Part shown: in pieces, positions 52,888-62,970 of the stretch | Numbering within the stretch: position 1 is the stretch's first letter | Layout: the number at the start of each line of letters is the position of its first letter | Assembly (NCBI GenBank): GCA_003152315.1 | Contig: PLZV01000058.1 | Location: forward strand, 61,225-125,224 | Length of the DNA stretch: 64,000 bases | Direction of reading: 5' to 3' | Source: Verrucomicrobiota bacterium | GTDB lineage: Bacteria > Verrucomicrobiota > Verrucomicrobiia > Palsa-1439 | Translations under genes and position numbers: made by a program | Notes under the pieces: model-generated | What the model saw: only the letters and a program-made list of their open reading frames with translations | Database searches by the model: none | What the model was told of the DNA's origin: nothing

Positions 52888-55343
52888 AACTATCAACTAT
52901 GATCGTGGTATCACTTGCGGCGTTCGGCTTGCAAACGAGCCAAGCCGCAGAACTGTCAACGCGAGAGCGGCAGCCCTTCAACAGCGACTGGCGATTCCAG
53001 AAAGGCGAGGCTTCTGGCACAAACGACGAGCAGCGCACGGATCTCGACGACCACGAGTGGCGGCGGTTGAACCTGCCGCACGATTGGGGGATCGAAGGGC
53101 CGTTCAATCAGGACTACCCCGGTGAGACCGGAAAACTGCCTTGGTGGGGTGTGGGTTGGTATCGGAAACATTTCACCATACCGGCCGCCGACAAAGGCAA
53201 GCGCATCTATCTCGACATTGACGGCGCGATGTCGTACGCGCGGGTCTGGCTCAACGGCCAGTTCGTCGGCGAGTGGCCGTATGGGTATGCCTCCTTTGAG
53301 CTTGATCTGACCCCTTACATTATCTATGGGGGCGAAAACGTCGTGGCTATCCGCTTGGACAATCCAAAAGAGTCGTCGCGCTGGTATCCCGGCGGCGGTA
53401 TTTACCGGAACGTATGGTTGGTGAAAACTGCACCCGTCCACGTCGCGCACTGGGGCACGTACGTCACGACGACCGGATCGGAAGTGACCGTTGCAACCAC
53501 CTTGCGTAATGACTCCGATCAGCCGGCCACGTGTCGGTTGGTCTCGACCACCGCCGGATCAAAGGCGGCCGAAGATGGCATTGCGCTCGCCCCCGGCCAA
53601 GAGCGCGTCATCACCCAGAAGTTGACCCTCAAGAACCCCAAGGTATGGACGTTAAAGGAGCCGAATCTGTACAAGCTTGTTATCAGTATCGAACAAACTG
53701 GCAAGACTGTGGATCGTTATGAGACCGATTTCGGTTTCCGCACGATTGAGTTTACGACAGATCGCGGCTTTCTCCTGAACGGTCAACGCGTGCTGATCAA
53801 AGGCGTGTGCGATCACCATGATCTCGGCGCGTTGGGCGCAGCCATCAACACACGCGCCCTGGAGCGGCAGATCGAGATTTTGAAAGAGATGGGCTGCAAC
53901 GCCATTCGCACCTCGCACAACCCGCCCGCGCCGGAATTGCTCGAGCTTTGCGACCGCATGGGCATGCTTGTCATGGATGAATTTGCCGACTGCTGGAGGC
54001 AGCGCAAGAAACCCAACGGCTACAATCGGCTGTTTGACGAATGGTCGGAGAGAGACCTTCGAGCACTCATCCACCGGGATCGCAATCATCCCTGTGTTGT
54101 GCTGTGGAGCATTGGTAACGAGATTGGCGAGCAGAGAAACCCAGCCGGGCAGGACGTCTCGCGCCAACTGGCCGCCATCGTGCACGAAGAGGACGCAACG
54201 AGGCCGGTGACGGCAGCCTGCAATTTCACGGAAGCTGGTTACAACGGTTTCCAAAAGACGCTGGATGTTTTCGGCTACAACTATAAACCTGGCGAATACA
54301 AAAAATTCCGCGAGGCCAATCCCGGCATTCCGGTATTCAGCAGCGAGAGCGCGTCCACTATCAGTTCGCGAGGGGAATACGTATTTCCCGTCAGTGACAA
54401 GAAGGACGATGGCAAAGCAGACTTCCAGATGAGTTCCTACGATCTCTACGCACCTCGCTGGGCGACGACGCCAGATGCGGAATTCAAGGGACAGGACCAA
54501 AATCCATTCGTTGCTGGTGAATTTGTGTGGACCGGGTTTGACTATCTCGGCGAACCCACGCCCTACAACAGCGATATGACGAATCTGCTGAACTTTCAAG
54601 ATCCCGCCGAGAAAGCTCGCGCCGAACAGGAACTTAAGGAACTCGGTAAGATTCCAGTGCCTTCGCGCAGTTCGTACTTTGGCATCATCGACCTGGCCGG
54701 GTTCAAGAAAGACCGGTTCTACATTTATCAGGCGCGGTGGCGGCCCAGGCTGCCGATGGCACATATCCTCCCGCATTGGAACTGGCCGGGACGGGTAGGG
54801 GAAATCACGCCCGTACACGTGTACACATCGGGCGACGAAGCTGAGTTATTTCTCAATGGACGGTCGCTCGGCCGAAAGTTGAAGAAGCCATTCGAATACC
54901 GTCTGCGCTGGGACGACGTGAAGTACGAGCCGGGCGTATTGCGCGTGGTTGCCTACAAAGACGGCAAGAAATGGGCGGAAGACACCGTCAAGACCACCGG
55001 CCCCGCCGCCCAGATTTTGATGGAGCCGGACCGCGCCAAATTGAAAGCCGACGGACAGGACCTGGCGTTCGTAACCGTCACGGTCGCCGACGCCAACGGT
55101 CGACTCGTTCCGCGCTCGAAGAATCTACTCCAGTTCGAAGTCACCGGCCCAGCGGAAATCATCGCGACCGACAATGGCGACGCCACGAGCCATGAATCAT
55201 TCCAGGCCAAGGAACGCAAAGCCTACAACGGCCTGTGTCTCGTCATCCTTCGGACAAAACCGGGCGTGCCGGGCAAGATTGTCCTGCATGCAAAGTCCAA
55301 CGAACTGAAATCAACCCAATCCATCCTACGGAGCGCGCTATGA
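52884..55343 (+). CDS. Secreted GH2 beta-galactosidase
   Basis: The protein has 819 residues, with a signal peptide ending SQAAE. The sugar-binding sandwich shows [27 protein letters not shown] and [10 protein letters not shown]. The barrel shows [31 protein letters not shown], acid/base Glu near 413 in [11 protein letters not shown] and nucleophile Glu near 545 in [22 protein letters not shown]4982-like sandwich and an invasin/Ig-like domain ([13 protein letters not shown]) close the protein. The domain order is that of Bacteroidetes-type GH2 beta-galactosidases. It removes terminal beta-galactose outside the cytoplasm and is coupled to the next GH51 gene by ATGA. Confidence 0.9.
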   Translation: MKLSTMIVVSLAAFGLQTSQAAELSTRERQPFNSDWRFQKGEASGTNDEQRTDLDDHEWRRLNLPHDWGIEGPFNQDYPGETGKLPWWGVGWYRKHFTIPAADKGKRIYLDIDGAMSYARVWLNGQFVGEWPYGYASFELDLTPYIIYGGENVVAIRLDNPKESSRWYPGGGIYRNVWLVKTAPVHVAHWGTYVTTTGSEVTVATTLRNDSDQPATCRLVSTTAGSKAAEDGIALAPGQERVITQKLTLKNPKVWTLKEPNLYKLVISIEQTGKTVDRYETDFGFRTIEFTTDRGFLLNGQRVLIKGVCDHHDLGALGAAINTRALERQIEILKEMGCNAIRTSHNPPAPELLELCDRMGMLVMDEFADCWRQRKKPNGYNRLFDEWSERDLRALIHRDRNHPCVVLWSIGNEIGEQRNPAGQDVSRQLAAIVHEEDATRPVTAACNFTEAGYNGFQKTLDVFGYNYKPGEYKKFREANPGIPVFSSESASTISSRGEYVFPVSDKKDDGKADFQMSSYDLYAPRWATTPDAEFKGQDQNPFVAGEFVWTGFDYLGEPTPYNSDMTNLLNFQDPAEKARAEQELKELGKIPVPSRSSYFGIIDLAGFKKDRFYIYQARWRPRLPMAHILPHWNWPGRVGEITPVHVYTSGDEAELFLNGRSLGRKLKKPFEYRLRWDDVKYEPGVLRVVAYKDGKKWAEDTVKTTGPAAQILMEPDRAKLKADGQDLAFVTVTVADANGRLVPRSKNLLQFEVTGPAEIIATDNGDATSHESFQAKERKAYNGLCLVILRTKPGVPGKIVLHAKSNELKSTQSILRSAL

Positions 55344-56902
55344 AGCGGGTCAAGAAACTGTTAGCTTTTCTCCTATTATCAGGCATGATTTCGAGCGTCA
55401 TGGCAGATGACAACTCGACCGTGAATGGCCAGATCGTCATTCACGCCGATCAACCCCGCGGTACGATCAACCGCAATATCTACGGCCAATTCTCCGAGCA
55501 TCTTGGACGGTGCATTTACGAGGGAATTTGGGTCGGCGAAGATTCCCCGATTCCGAACACGCGCGGGATTCGTAATGATGTGGTGGCGGCATTGAAGCAG
55601 TTGAACGTGCCTGTGTTGCGATGGCCGGGTGGTTGTTTTGCTGACGAGTATCATTGGAAGGACGGCATCGGACCGCGCGACAAGCGGCCGAAGATGATCA
55701 ACACGCATTGGGGCGGTGTGGTGGAGGACAACAGTTTCGGGACGCACGAGTTCCTGGACTTGTGCGAACAAGTCGGCTGCGAACCGTACATTTGCGGGAA
55801 TGTCGGCAGCGGCACGCCACAGGAAATGATGGAATGGGTCGAGTACATGACCAGCGACGCAGACTCACCCATGGCGAACTTGCGACGTGCCAATGGGCAC
55901 AAAGAACCGTGGAAGGTGCGCTATTTTGGCGTCGGCAATGAGAGTTGGGGTTGCGGTGGGAACATGAGGCCGGAGTTTTATTCCGACAATTTCCGCCGCT
56001 ATAACACGTTCGTAAAGAATTACGGCACGAACCGGGTTTACCGCATCGCATGCGGTTCAAACGGGGACGACACGAACTGGACGAGCGTGGTGATGGCCAA
56101 CGTGGGCAATCGCATGAATGGTCTTTCGCTACATTATTACACGATACCGTCCGGCAATTGGGGGAAAAAGGGGCCGGCTACACAGTTCAGCGAGGGCGAA
56201 TGGTTTTCCACGCTGCGCCGTGCGCTGGAAATGGGCGAACTCGTTCAGCGCCATTCCGCCATTATGGACAAGACCGATCCTCAAAAACGCATCGGCATGA
56301 TCGTGGATGAATGGGGCGTATGGTATGACGTCGAGCCAGGAACGAATCCGGGATTTCTTTATCAACAAAACACCTTGCGCGATGCGCTTGTCGCCGGGGT
56401 GACGCTGAACATTTTTAACGACCACTGCGACCGCGTGAAGATGGCAAACATCGCGCAATTGGTCAACGTGCTGCAGTCAATGATTCTGACCGACAAGGAA
56501 AGAATGCTGCTCACGCCTACATATCACGTCTTTGAGATGTACAAGGTCCATCAAGATGCGACGCTGTTGCCGATCGAACTCTCCGCGCCCGACTACAAGC
56601 GGGACGAGAAAGCTATTCCCTCGTTGCACGCCTCTGCGTCGCGGGACAAGGCGGGTCGCGTGCATCTCTCGGTCATCAACCTTGACCCGCATCGTGACGC
56701 GCAGATCAGCGTGAAGGTTGCCGGGGCACAGACCGGGACAATCACGGGCCGTATCCTCACGGCCACGACGATGGATGCGCATAACACGTTTGATCATCCC
56801 GACGCCGTGAAGCCGGCACCGTTCACTGGCTTCGAGCGAAAGGGTGAGGAGATCGCCATCACACTGCCTTCCAAGTCCGTCGTCATGTTGGAAATCCAAT
56901 GA
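55340..56902 (+). CDS. Secreted GH51 alpha-L-arabinofuranosidase (short bacterial type)
   Basis: The protein has 520 residues from ATG 55340, which overlaps the GH2 stop; the longer open frame to 55235 lies in GH2. The signal peptide ends SSVMAD. Classical AbfA features are [45 protein letters not shown], acid/base Glu near 201 in [18 protein letters not shown] and nucleophile Glu near 323 in [10 protein letters not shown]. The length is typical. Most GH51 enzymes of this branch are cytoplasmic, so the signal peptide is a local feature. It releases L-arabinofuranose and is the second GH51 of the operon, without accessory domains. Confidence 0.92.
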   Translation: MKRVKKLLAFLLLSGMISSVMADDNSTVNGQIVIHADQPRGTINRNIYGQFSEHLGRCIYEGIWVGEDSPIPNTRGIRNDVVAALKQLNVPVLRWPGGCFADEYHWKDGIGPRDKRPKMINTHWGGVVEDNSFGTHEFLDLCEQVGCEPYICGNVGSGTPQEMMEWVEYMTSDADSPMANLRRANGHKEPWKVRYFGVGNESWGCGGNMRPEFYSDNFRRYNTFVKNYGTNRVYRIACGSNGDDTNWTSVVMANVGNRMNGLSLHYYTIPSGNWGKKGPATQFSEGEWFSTLRRALEMGELVQRHSAIMDKTDPQKRIGMIVDEWGVWYDVEPGTNPGFLYQQNTLRDALVAGVTLNIFNDHCDRVKMANIAQLVNVLQSMILTDKERMLLTPTYHVFEMYKVHQDATLLPIELSAPDYKRDEKAIPSLHASASRDKAGRVHLSVINLDPHRDAQISVKVAGAQTGTITGRILTATTMDAHNTFDHPDAVKPAPFTGFERKGEEIAITLPSKSVVMLEIQ

Positions 56903-58560
56903 AGGGGGCGGTCACGGTCGGATGGCTCTGGCTGTTTTGCAGCAGCGCGATTGGTGCTGATTTTCCGGTCACGATCCGCGTGGATGCCAGCCGGACGCAG
57001 GGCGAGTTGGCACCGATCTGGCGGTTCTTCGGCTACGACGAGTCGAACTACACGTATATGAAGGACGGCAAGAAGCTGCTGGCTGAACTCGGCCAGCTTG
57101 GCGGGCCGCAGGTTTTCATTCGCTGTCATCATTTACTGACGAGCGGCGATGGGGCGTATGCGTTGAAATGGGGCTCGACCAGCGCGTACAAGGAAGATTC
57201 TGCCGGCCAGCCGATCTACGATTGGACGATCAATGACCGCATCTTCGACACGTACCTCGAACGCGGGCTAAAACCTTACGTGGAGATTGGATTCATGCCG
57301 GAGGCGCTCACGACGCATCCGGAAAATTACCCGCATCACCCGCCGGTCAACGAAAAAGCGCCCGCCGATGCCGGCCAGGCGTATTCGCCGAAGGATTACG
57401 CAAAGTGGGGCGAGTTGGTTTATCAGTGGACGAAGCATTGCGCGGAAAAATATGGCAGGGCCGAGGTGGAGAAATGGTATTGGGAAGTCTGGAACGAGCC
57501 AAACATTAGCTATTGGAAGGGCACACACGAGGATTACTTCAAGCTCTACGACTACGCCATCGATGGCGTGCGGCGCGCATTGCCGACGGCGCGCGTTGGC
57601 GGACCGGAGACGGCGGGCGGGCCGGGTGGGAAATTTCTGCGTGAGTTTCTCGACCATTGCGCGCACGGGACGAATTACGTAACCGGCAAGGCAGGCTCGC
57701 CGGTGGACTTCATTGCGTTCCACGCCAAGGGCTCGCCGAGTTTCACGAATGACCACGTCCGCATGGGCATGGCCAATCAGTTGAAGAATATCAACGACGC
57801 CTTCGGCGTCATCGCCTCGTTTCCCGAATACAGAAAGTTACCCATCGTCATCGGCGAATCCGACCCCGAAGGTTGCGCTGCATGCCGGGAACCGAAGCTC
57901 GGCTATCGCAACGGTACGATGTATTCGAGCTACACCGCGGCCAGTTTCCCGCGCGAGATGGCTCTCGCCATCAAGCACGGTGTGAACCTCGAAGGCGCGC
58001 TGACGTGGGCGTTTGAATTCGAGGATCAACCGTACTTTGCGGGTTTTCGCGCGCTCGCCAGCAACGGCCTTGACTTGCCGGTGCTCAACGTCTTCCGCAT
58101 GTTCGCCAAGATGACCGGCCAGCGCCTCGCGGTGGAGAGTAGTGCCGGACTGGACGCCGCCACCATCATTGCGAAGGGCGTGCGCAACGATCCCGATGTT
58201 TCCGCACTCGCGAGTCTCGACAAGAACCACCTTGCGGTGCTCGTCTGGCATTATCACGACGACGATGTGCCCGGCCCCGATGCGGCGATCGAGCTCATCC
58301 TGAACGGACTGCCCAATGGTCGGGCATCGCTGACGCACTACCGCATTGACGGAGAGCACAACAACTCGTTCGAAGCGTGGAAACGACTCGGTTCTCCGCA
58401 GCCACCGTCCCCCGCTCAATACGCGCAACTTGAAAGAGCGGGGCAACTCGCCATGCTCGACGCACCACAGCCTGTCTCCGTGCAAGATGGGAAGACCACA
58501 CTCAAGCTGACTCTGCCTCGGCAGGCGGTGTCCCTGCTCATCTTTGATCTGGGCAGATAA
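56899..58560 (+). CDS. Secreted GH39-family glycosidase
   Basis: The protein has 553 residues, with a signal peptide ending SSAIGAD. The barrel starts [12 protein letters not shown], with acid/base Glu near 200 in WEVWNEPN and nucleophile Glu near 321 in [11 protein letters not shown]; the C-terminal sandwich has [18 protein letters not shown]39 contains beta-xylosidases but also the gum-arabic enzyme of Bifidobacterium longum that releases galactosyl-arabinose from arabinogalactan-protein, which would suit this locus. It overlaps the previous gene by ATGA and is the last gene of the operon. No clear terminator follows. Confidence 0.82.
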   Translation: MKGAVTVGWLWLFCSSAIGADFPVTIRVDASRTQGELAPIWRFFGYDESNYTYMKDGKKLLAELGQLGGPQVFIRCHHLLTSGDGAYALKWGSTSAYKEDSAGQPIYDWTINDRIFDTYLERGLKPYVEIGFMPEALTTHPENYPHHPPVNEKAPADAGQAYSPKDYAKWGELVYQWTKHCAEKYGRAEVEKWYWEVWNEPNISYWKGTHEDYFKLYDYAIDGVRRALPTARVGGPETAGGPGGKFLREFLDHCAHGTNYVTGKAGSPVDFIAFHAKGSPSFTNDHVRMGMANQLKNINDAFGVIASFPEYRKLPIVIGESDPEGCAACREPKLGYRNGTMYSSYTAASFPREMALAIKHGVNLEGALTWAFEFEDQPYFAGFRALASNGLDLPVLNVFRMFAKMTGQRLAVESSAGLDAATIIAKGVRNDPDVSALASLDKNHLAVLVWHYHDDDVPGPDAAIELILNGLPNGRASLTHYRIDGEHNNSFEAWKRLGSPQPPSPAQYAQLERAGQLAMLDAPQPVSVQDGKTTLKLTLPRQAVSLLIFDLGR

Positions 58561-59341
58561 CATACCAGGAATTTGGAGAATTAGGATGGCAGATATCGGA
58601 CGTCAGCTTCGGGGCGTGGGCGGTTCTTGGGCTGTTTCTCGTGACAACCTTTGCCTTGGAGGCAGCGGAAATGCCGCGACCCGGCGCTTGAGAAACCGCG
58701 GCTGGCTCGTTCCAGCCTAACTGGGACTCATTCCAGTAGTACGAGTGTCCCGGTTAGTTCCGAGACGCGAAGTTCGGGATCTGCACGCATTGGGGGGGGC
58801 CGGGCTGCCAGCCGGAACAAGGCGACTGGTATGTGCGACGGGTGTACGGGGAATGTAGCGCTATCTACAGATACCACGTTGAACACAACGGCCATGCGAG
58901 TCTTGATTCTTAACTCAGGCAACAGCTTTAACAAAGCTCCATAGACCCGCATTGAATCGCTTCCTCGCCTGGCCAGTTTCAGTCCGCAGTGTGTTTGAAC
59001 GCCGACAATCGCGCTGTCAGAGAAACTGTCAGGGGAAAGTAGTGAAAGGGTACGTCTGGGCAACGTTGGGTAGTGGCGGATTAGACTTGATACTCAACAA
59101 AGAGCACGTGCAAAATAGTCCAGAATTGAGGAATCGGAGGTTCGAGTCCTACCTGCGGAGCCAATTTCCATCCCGTTGCGCCGCGACGGGGATTGCCCTC
59201 CTGGGTGGATCGATGGGATCAAGTTTTCGGGAATCGGCGATCAGAAAGTTACACCGCTTGAACTCGCATGGCACTCTGCCGCAACTCCCTCACTGACGGC
59301 TAACGCGATGATCGCGCGTCGCCTATCCTCATTTGCGGCGA
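58561..59341 (+). other. Long spacer without an intact gene
   Basis: No convincing gene is seen in this stretch. Near 58610-58690 one frame reads WAVLGLFLVTTFALEAAEMP, like the signal peptide of a secreted enzyme, but it has no good start and stops at once, so it may be the relic of another hydrolase gene. A poly-G run lies at about 58790-58798. The tRNA-like fragment listed next is at the far end. Confidence 0.45.
59136..59163 (+). other. tRNA 3'-end-like fragment (Asn type) with encoded CCA
   Basis: GGAGGTTCGAGTCCTACC is a T-arm (one mismatch in the stem) and is followed by CTGCGGA, a G discriminator and CCA, as at the end of tRNA-Asn. The expected partner TCCGCAG is not about 70 bases upstream; the nearest copy is at 58983-58989, 170 bases away, and no D-arm or GTT anticodon arm lies between in the usual geometry. 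It is probably a partial tRNA, such as is left by an integrated element, or part of an unrecognised RNA. Confidence 0.45.
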
Positions 59342-60553
59342 CTACGCAATCTGGCAGTTGGCATCGGCTGGCTGCCGTCGCCGACCTTGGCTTGCCAGGG
59401 GCGTTACTGTCTCGCGATTGTCCCCCGTACCGTGCATCACAAAGCTTAGGGCTTTGACAGCGAGTTCCATGTACAGGAAGGGCTTGCTGATGAAATCGTT
59501 GCCTCCACGCACAAAGGATTCTTTGCGATGGTCGGAGTCGGCATGTTGGCTCAAGAAAATGATCGGTATCTTTTCATACGTCGGCACGCCGCGCAGGATC
59601 GTACACAGGCTGTAACCGTCCGCCGTCGGCATCTCGATGTCCGAGATGATCAGATCAAAATGACCCTGCTCTAACTCTTCCAGAGCGTTCGCGGGGCTGT
59701 CGGCGCAGATCACCGTCAGGTTTACAATTTCAAGGGCGGAGCACACCGCGTGTCGGGCAAACTCGTCGTCGTCCACGACGAGAACTCGAGCCGTGGAAGG
59801 ATCTTTCAGCACGCGGTCGTTGGGCGAGGCTGCAATGTCCTCGAACAATTTGATGGCTTGGCCGACAGAGCGCACCGTCGATGGAGTGACGCGTTCCGGT
59901 TTTTCCCAGAGAAGTTTGAGCAGACTTTCGAGTGCCGTGGCCATCTGGGCCAATGGGTCAATGCCCGCCAGACAGGCATTGGCGGCGATCGAATGCACCG
60001 TCCGACACAACGCCTGCAGGGCCGAGGCGTCCTGTGGGGATTTGCCCAAAACACTCATCGGCTGGCGCAACGTGACCAACATTTGCGGGAAGTTCCGGAA
60101 AAACAACCCGGAGATTTCCGGTATAAACGCGGCCCCGCTTTCGGTCGGCCTGTCAACGGCAGTGCCAGGGGGCGGCGGGGAAGAGGAAACGTGCAACGCG
60201 TCTTTAACAGCCTGTAGCACTTGACCGGGCTTGCAGTTTGCTTTGGTCAACACCTGGCTCGCGCCGGCTTCCCAGGCCTGCTGGACCATGCCGCCAAGGT
60301 AGGCATTCGAGAACACAATGATCGGAAGTTCACGGTTGCCCGCACGCGCGTGCATGGAGCGGATCACGTCGACGCCATTGATCTCCGGCAACATGAGGTC
60401 TACCAGCACCAGATCCGGCTGGTTGAGATCGAACTGCTTCAATCCGGATCGGCCGTTACTGGCGACGTCGACCAGGAATCCTTCAGCATGCAGCTTGGCC
60501 TGGTACATGTCGGCGATAAACCGGTCGTCTTCGATGATGAGAATGCGTTTCAT
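59342..60553 (-). CDS. Hybrid response regulator, REC-Hpt-REC
   Basis: The protein has 403 residues. The first receiver domain covers 1-120 (acidic patch IIEDD, phospho-acceptor Asp52 in LVLVDLMLP, Lys104). A helical Hpt-like domain covers about 140-245, with His187 in VHSIAANACLAG. The second receiver covers 256-375 (VVDDDEF, Asp305 in LIISDIEMP, Lys357 in ISKPF). There is no output or kinase domain, so it probably relays phosphate or acts by protein contact. It overlaps the Hpt gene upstream by ATGA. The kinase partner is not in the window. Confidence 0.85.
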   Translation of the reverse strand: MKRILIIEDDRFIADMYQAKLHAEGFLVDVASNGRSGLKQFDLNQPDLVLVDLMLPEINGVDVIRSMHARAGNRELPIIVFSNAYLGGMVQQAWEAGASQVLTKANCKPGQVLQAVKDALHVSSSPPPPGTAVDRPTESGAAFIPEISGLFFRNFPQMLVTLRQPMSVLGKSPQDASALQALCRTVHSIAANACLAGIDPLAQMATALESLLKLLWEKPERVTPSTVRSVGQAIKLFEDIAASPNDRVLKDPSTARVLVVDDDEFARHAVCSALEIVNLTVICADSPANALEELEQGHFDLIISDIEMPTADGYSLCTILRGVPTYEKIPIIFLSQHADSDHRKESFVRGGNDFISKPFLYMELAVKALSFVMHGTGDNRETVTPLASQGRRRQPADANCQIA

Positions 60554-60987
60554 GACTTCGTCTCCTCGATGCCGGCCAGCGCGGCCGGCGCGTTTGTAGT
60601 TTCCAGGTTGTTTGCGAAAAAGGCTTCGATCCTCGCAAATTCCCGTTCAACCCGAGCGAACACGCGCGCGGCGTCCGCCAGTTGGCGCTCGTGCCTCATC
60701 CGCTCGAGTTCGTGCAGCAGGACGGCCATGGCGTTCATGCCGCACATCGCGCTCGAACCTGCGACCTTGTGGGCGAGGCTTTTGACATCCGCAGCGATGC
60801 CGGCCGTGATGGCCTTCTGCAGTTTCACGAGATGTTCGCGGGCCTGCTCGGAATAGCGCTGCGCCATTTCCGGCATTCGTTCCTCGTTGCCGGCAATCTC
60901 CAGAAAAATTTCCATGTCCACGGGTGATGAATTCTGTGGTTCCCTGGGTTGTTCGGCGGCAGACGCGATGTGTTGCTTGGCGATCAT
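60550..60987 (-). CDS. Hpt-domain phosphotransfer protein
   Basis: The protein has 145 residues from ATG 60987; a GTG at 60999 is the alternative. It is a helical four-bundle Hpt protein with His73 in AHKVAGSSAMCGM, preceded by EIAGNEERMPEMAQRYSEQ, typical of helix A. It lies upstream of and is co-translated with the REC-Hpt-REC protein, so the pair likely passes phosphate between them. Cytoplasmic. Confidence 0.8.
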   Translation of the reverse strand: MIAKQHIASAAEQPREPQNSSPVDMEIFLEIAGNEERMPEMAQRYSEQAREHLVKLQKAITAGIAADVKSLAHKVAGSSAMCGMNAMAVLLHELERMRHERQLADAARVFARVEREFARIEAFFANNLETTNAPAALAGIEETKS

Positions 60988-61103
60988 TGTCGAGCTCACG
61001 TGGGGAGCATTAGCAGGCGAGACACCAATATGAACAAAATCATCTAAAATCTGGGAAACGCAGTAGCTTCTGCACGTCGAACTCCTGTAGTAACCTTACC
61101 CAG

Positions 61104-61119
61104 TTTCCCGTACGGGAAA
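61104..61119. promoter_or_regulatory. 16-bp perfect palindrome, candidate operator
   Basis: TTTCCCGTACGGGAAA is a perfect palindrome in the spacer between the divergent Hpt/REC operon and the cardiolipin-synthase-like gene. A half-site-like TTCCCG follows at about 61126. No T-tract and no loop, so a protein-binding site is likelier than a terminator. The rest of 60988-61318 shows no gene. Confidence 0.45.
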
Positions 61120-61318
61120 ACGAGGTTCCCGAGCCTGCGACATGAACCTTGGTAGCATTGGGAGCCGTCACCCGGATCGTGAGTCGCCGCTCGCTGTTAT
61201 CCGCCTCGGAAGCTCAAACCCGCAAGGTTCGCGAATCGTTTCGATCGGGCCAATCTCCTAAATCCTCGCGTCGGGCGGTTGCTTCCACTAGAAGTATTCG
61301 GCAATGGAATGACCCCGG

Positions 61319-62113
61319 GTGATTTCAAGATTTTGGCCGCATTTGGTTGTGGGCTTTGGATCCCTGGCCGCGCTGCTCGCCTCGATTCACGTCCTGCTCC
61401 GCAAGCGCGATTCGCGCGCCGCGGCGCTCTGGATCGGTCTCATCTGGTTGCTGCCCATCTTCGGGCCGATGCTTTATCTGGTGTTCGGCGTCAACCGCAT
61501 CCGCCCTCGCGCCATTTCGCTCGGCAGGCATAAAATTATCAGCCGGCCCATTCCGGAAGATTTTGGTGAAACCCAGCCCATGGAAGCGCAACATCTGCAA
61601 CAGCTCGCGAGCGTCGTCGGTCACGTCGTCAGACAGCCGCTGACGCCCGGCAACCACGTTCAACCACTGGTCAACGGCGACGAAGCGTTTCCCGCCATGG
61701 TTGCCGCGATCGAGTCCGCCACGATGTCGATTACGCTTATGACCTACATTCTTGATAACGACCCCAGCGGGAAACAGTTTGCCGACGCGCTGGGCCGTGC
61801 TGTCAAACGCGGGGTTGCCGTGCACGTGCTGCTTGACGCCGCCGGCACGCGCTACTCGTGGCCATCCATTACCCACCGGCTAAGACACGCGCATATTCCA
61901 TTTGCGAAATTCCTGCCGGCTTTCCTGTTCACGCCGTGGCGCGTGACGACGATCAATCTGCGCAATCACCGCAAACTTCTCGTCGTGGACGGCCAGACGG
62001 CTTTCACCGGCGGCATGAATATCCGCCATGGCAACGTGCTTGCGGACCATCCCAATCATGCCGTGCAGGATTTGCAGTTTCGCGTTGAGGGCCCGGTAGT
62101 GACGCGATTGTAG
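61319..62113 (+). CDS. Cardiolipin-synthase-like phospholipase D protein, N-terminal part
   Basis: The GTG at 61319 gives two N-terminal membrane helices (VVGFGSLAALLASIHVLL and LWIGLIWLLPIFGPMLYLVFG), as in bacterial cardiolipin synthases. The first PLD catalytic motif follows: HRKLLVVDGQTAFTGGMNI (H-x-K-x4-D). The frame ends at TAG 62111-62113, inside VEGPVVTRL*EAFVNDW, where homologues normally have Gln. The next part continues in the same frame. An intact enzyme would join two phosphatidylglycerols, or PG with another phospholipid, in the inner membrane. With the stop, only one of the two HKD motifs is made. Confidence 0.75.
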   Translation: MISRFWPHLVVGFGSLAALLASIHVLLRKRDSRAAALWIGLIWLLPIFGPMLYLVFGVNRIRPRAISLGRHKIISRPIPEDFGETQPMEAQHLQQLASVVGHVVRQPLTPGNHVQPLVNGDEAFPAMVAAIESATMSITLMTYILDNDPSGKQFADALGRAVKRGVAVHVLLDAAGTRYSWPSITHRLRHAHIPFAKFLPAFLFTPWRVTTINLRNHRKLLVVDGQTAFTGGMNIRHGNVLADHPNHAVQDLQFRVEGPVVTRL

Positions 62114-62746
62114 GAGGCGTTTGTCAATGATTGGGCCTTCACTACCGGCGAAATGCTCGACGCTGATATTTGGTTCCCGGAATTGAAAGAATGCGGGAAC
62201 GTCATCGCGCGGGTCATCACCGATGGGCCGGATGCGGATTTTGAAAAGTTCCGCTGGGCGCTGCTCGCCGCGCTGGCCGAGGCGCAAACGTCCGTGAAAA
62301 TTGTTACGCCGTATTTCTTGCCGGACACGGCGCTCGTCACCGGGCTCAACCTGGCGGCGCTACGGGGCGTGCGCGTGGACATCCTGTTACCGGTGAAAAA
62401 CAACCTGCCGTTCGTGCACTGGGCATCGCGCGCCATGTGGTGGCAGGTGCTAGAACGCGGCTGTCACCTCTGGCTCACCCCGCCGCCGTTCGACCACTCC
62501 AAGCTGATGATCGTGGATGGCCATTGGGTCCTGCTCGGCTCGGCGAATTGGGACGCGCGGAGCCTGCGGTTGAATTTCGAATTGAACCTCGAAAGTTACG
62601 GACACAGTTTCGCCGGTGAGATGGAAGCGGTGATTCAACGAAAACTTCGCGGCGCACACGAAGTCACGTTGGCAGAGGCGCACGCGCGATCGCTACCCGC
62701 GAAATTGCGCGACGCCACCGCCCGGTTGTTCTCGCCGTATTTGTGA
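62114..62746 (+). pseudogene. C-terminal half of the cardiolipin-synthase-like gene after an in-frame TAG
   Basis: The same frame continues directly after the TAG with EAFVNDWAFTTGEML and carries the second PLD motif HSKLMIVDGHWVLLGSANWDARSLRLNFE in outline (H-x-K-x4-D), then the usual LNLE end region. It has no plausible start of its own before an ATG at 62153. Joined to the first half it makes a normal two-motif enzyme of about 475 residues. A single CAG to TAG change would explain the break. Spacer 62747-62970 shows nothing recognisable. Confidence 0.7.
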
Positions 62747-62970
62747 ACCCCGGGATTGCCTTCGGCTTGTAATCATAAGATGCCGCGTTGCACAGTCACG
62801 CTGTAGGCTAGTTATTGCCTGCGTTGTGAGACCGCGGGGCAGCGCATCAGCACATGGCAACCCCTTTTGTGGTTTGCTTGCGGTTCCGTCAGAGATCTAA
62901 TAAGCTTCGCAAGCCCGGTCGGTGGAGAGGGAATCGTGATTCAGGCAAATCGTTTCGCATTCTAGACGCC

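Noticed and set aside
28064..58560. A Bacteroidetes-type SusC/SusD locus
   Set aside because: No TonB-dependent receptor or SusD-like lipoprotein is encoded anywhere in the window.
59090..59163. A complete tRNA or tmRNA gene
   Set aside because: Only the T-arm and acceptor 3' strand are recognisable. There is no D-arm, anticodon arm or nearby acceptor 5' strand, no tmRNA tag ORF, and the G discriminator does not fit alanine.
1715..62113. Recoding of the in-frame stops at 1715 and 62111 (selenocysteine, pyrrolysine or reassigned code)
   Set aside because: The two stops differ (TAA and TAG), neither is TGA, and both codons serve as normal stops elsewhere in the window. Nonsense mutation or sequence error is simpler.
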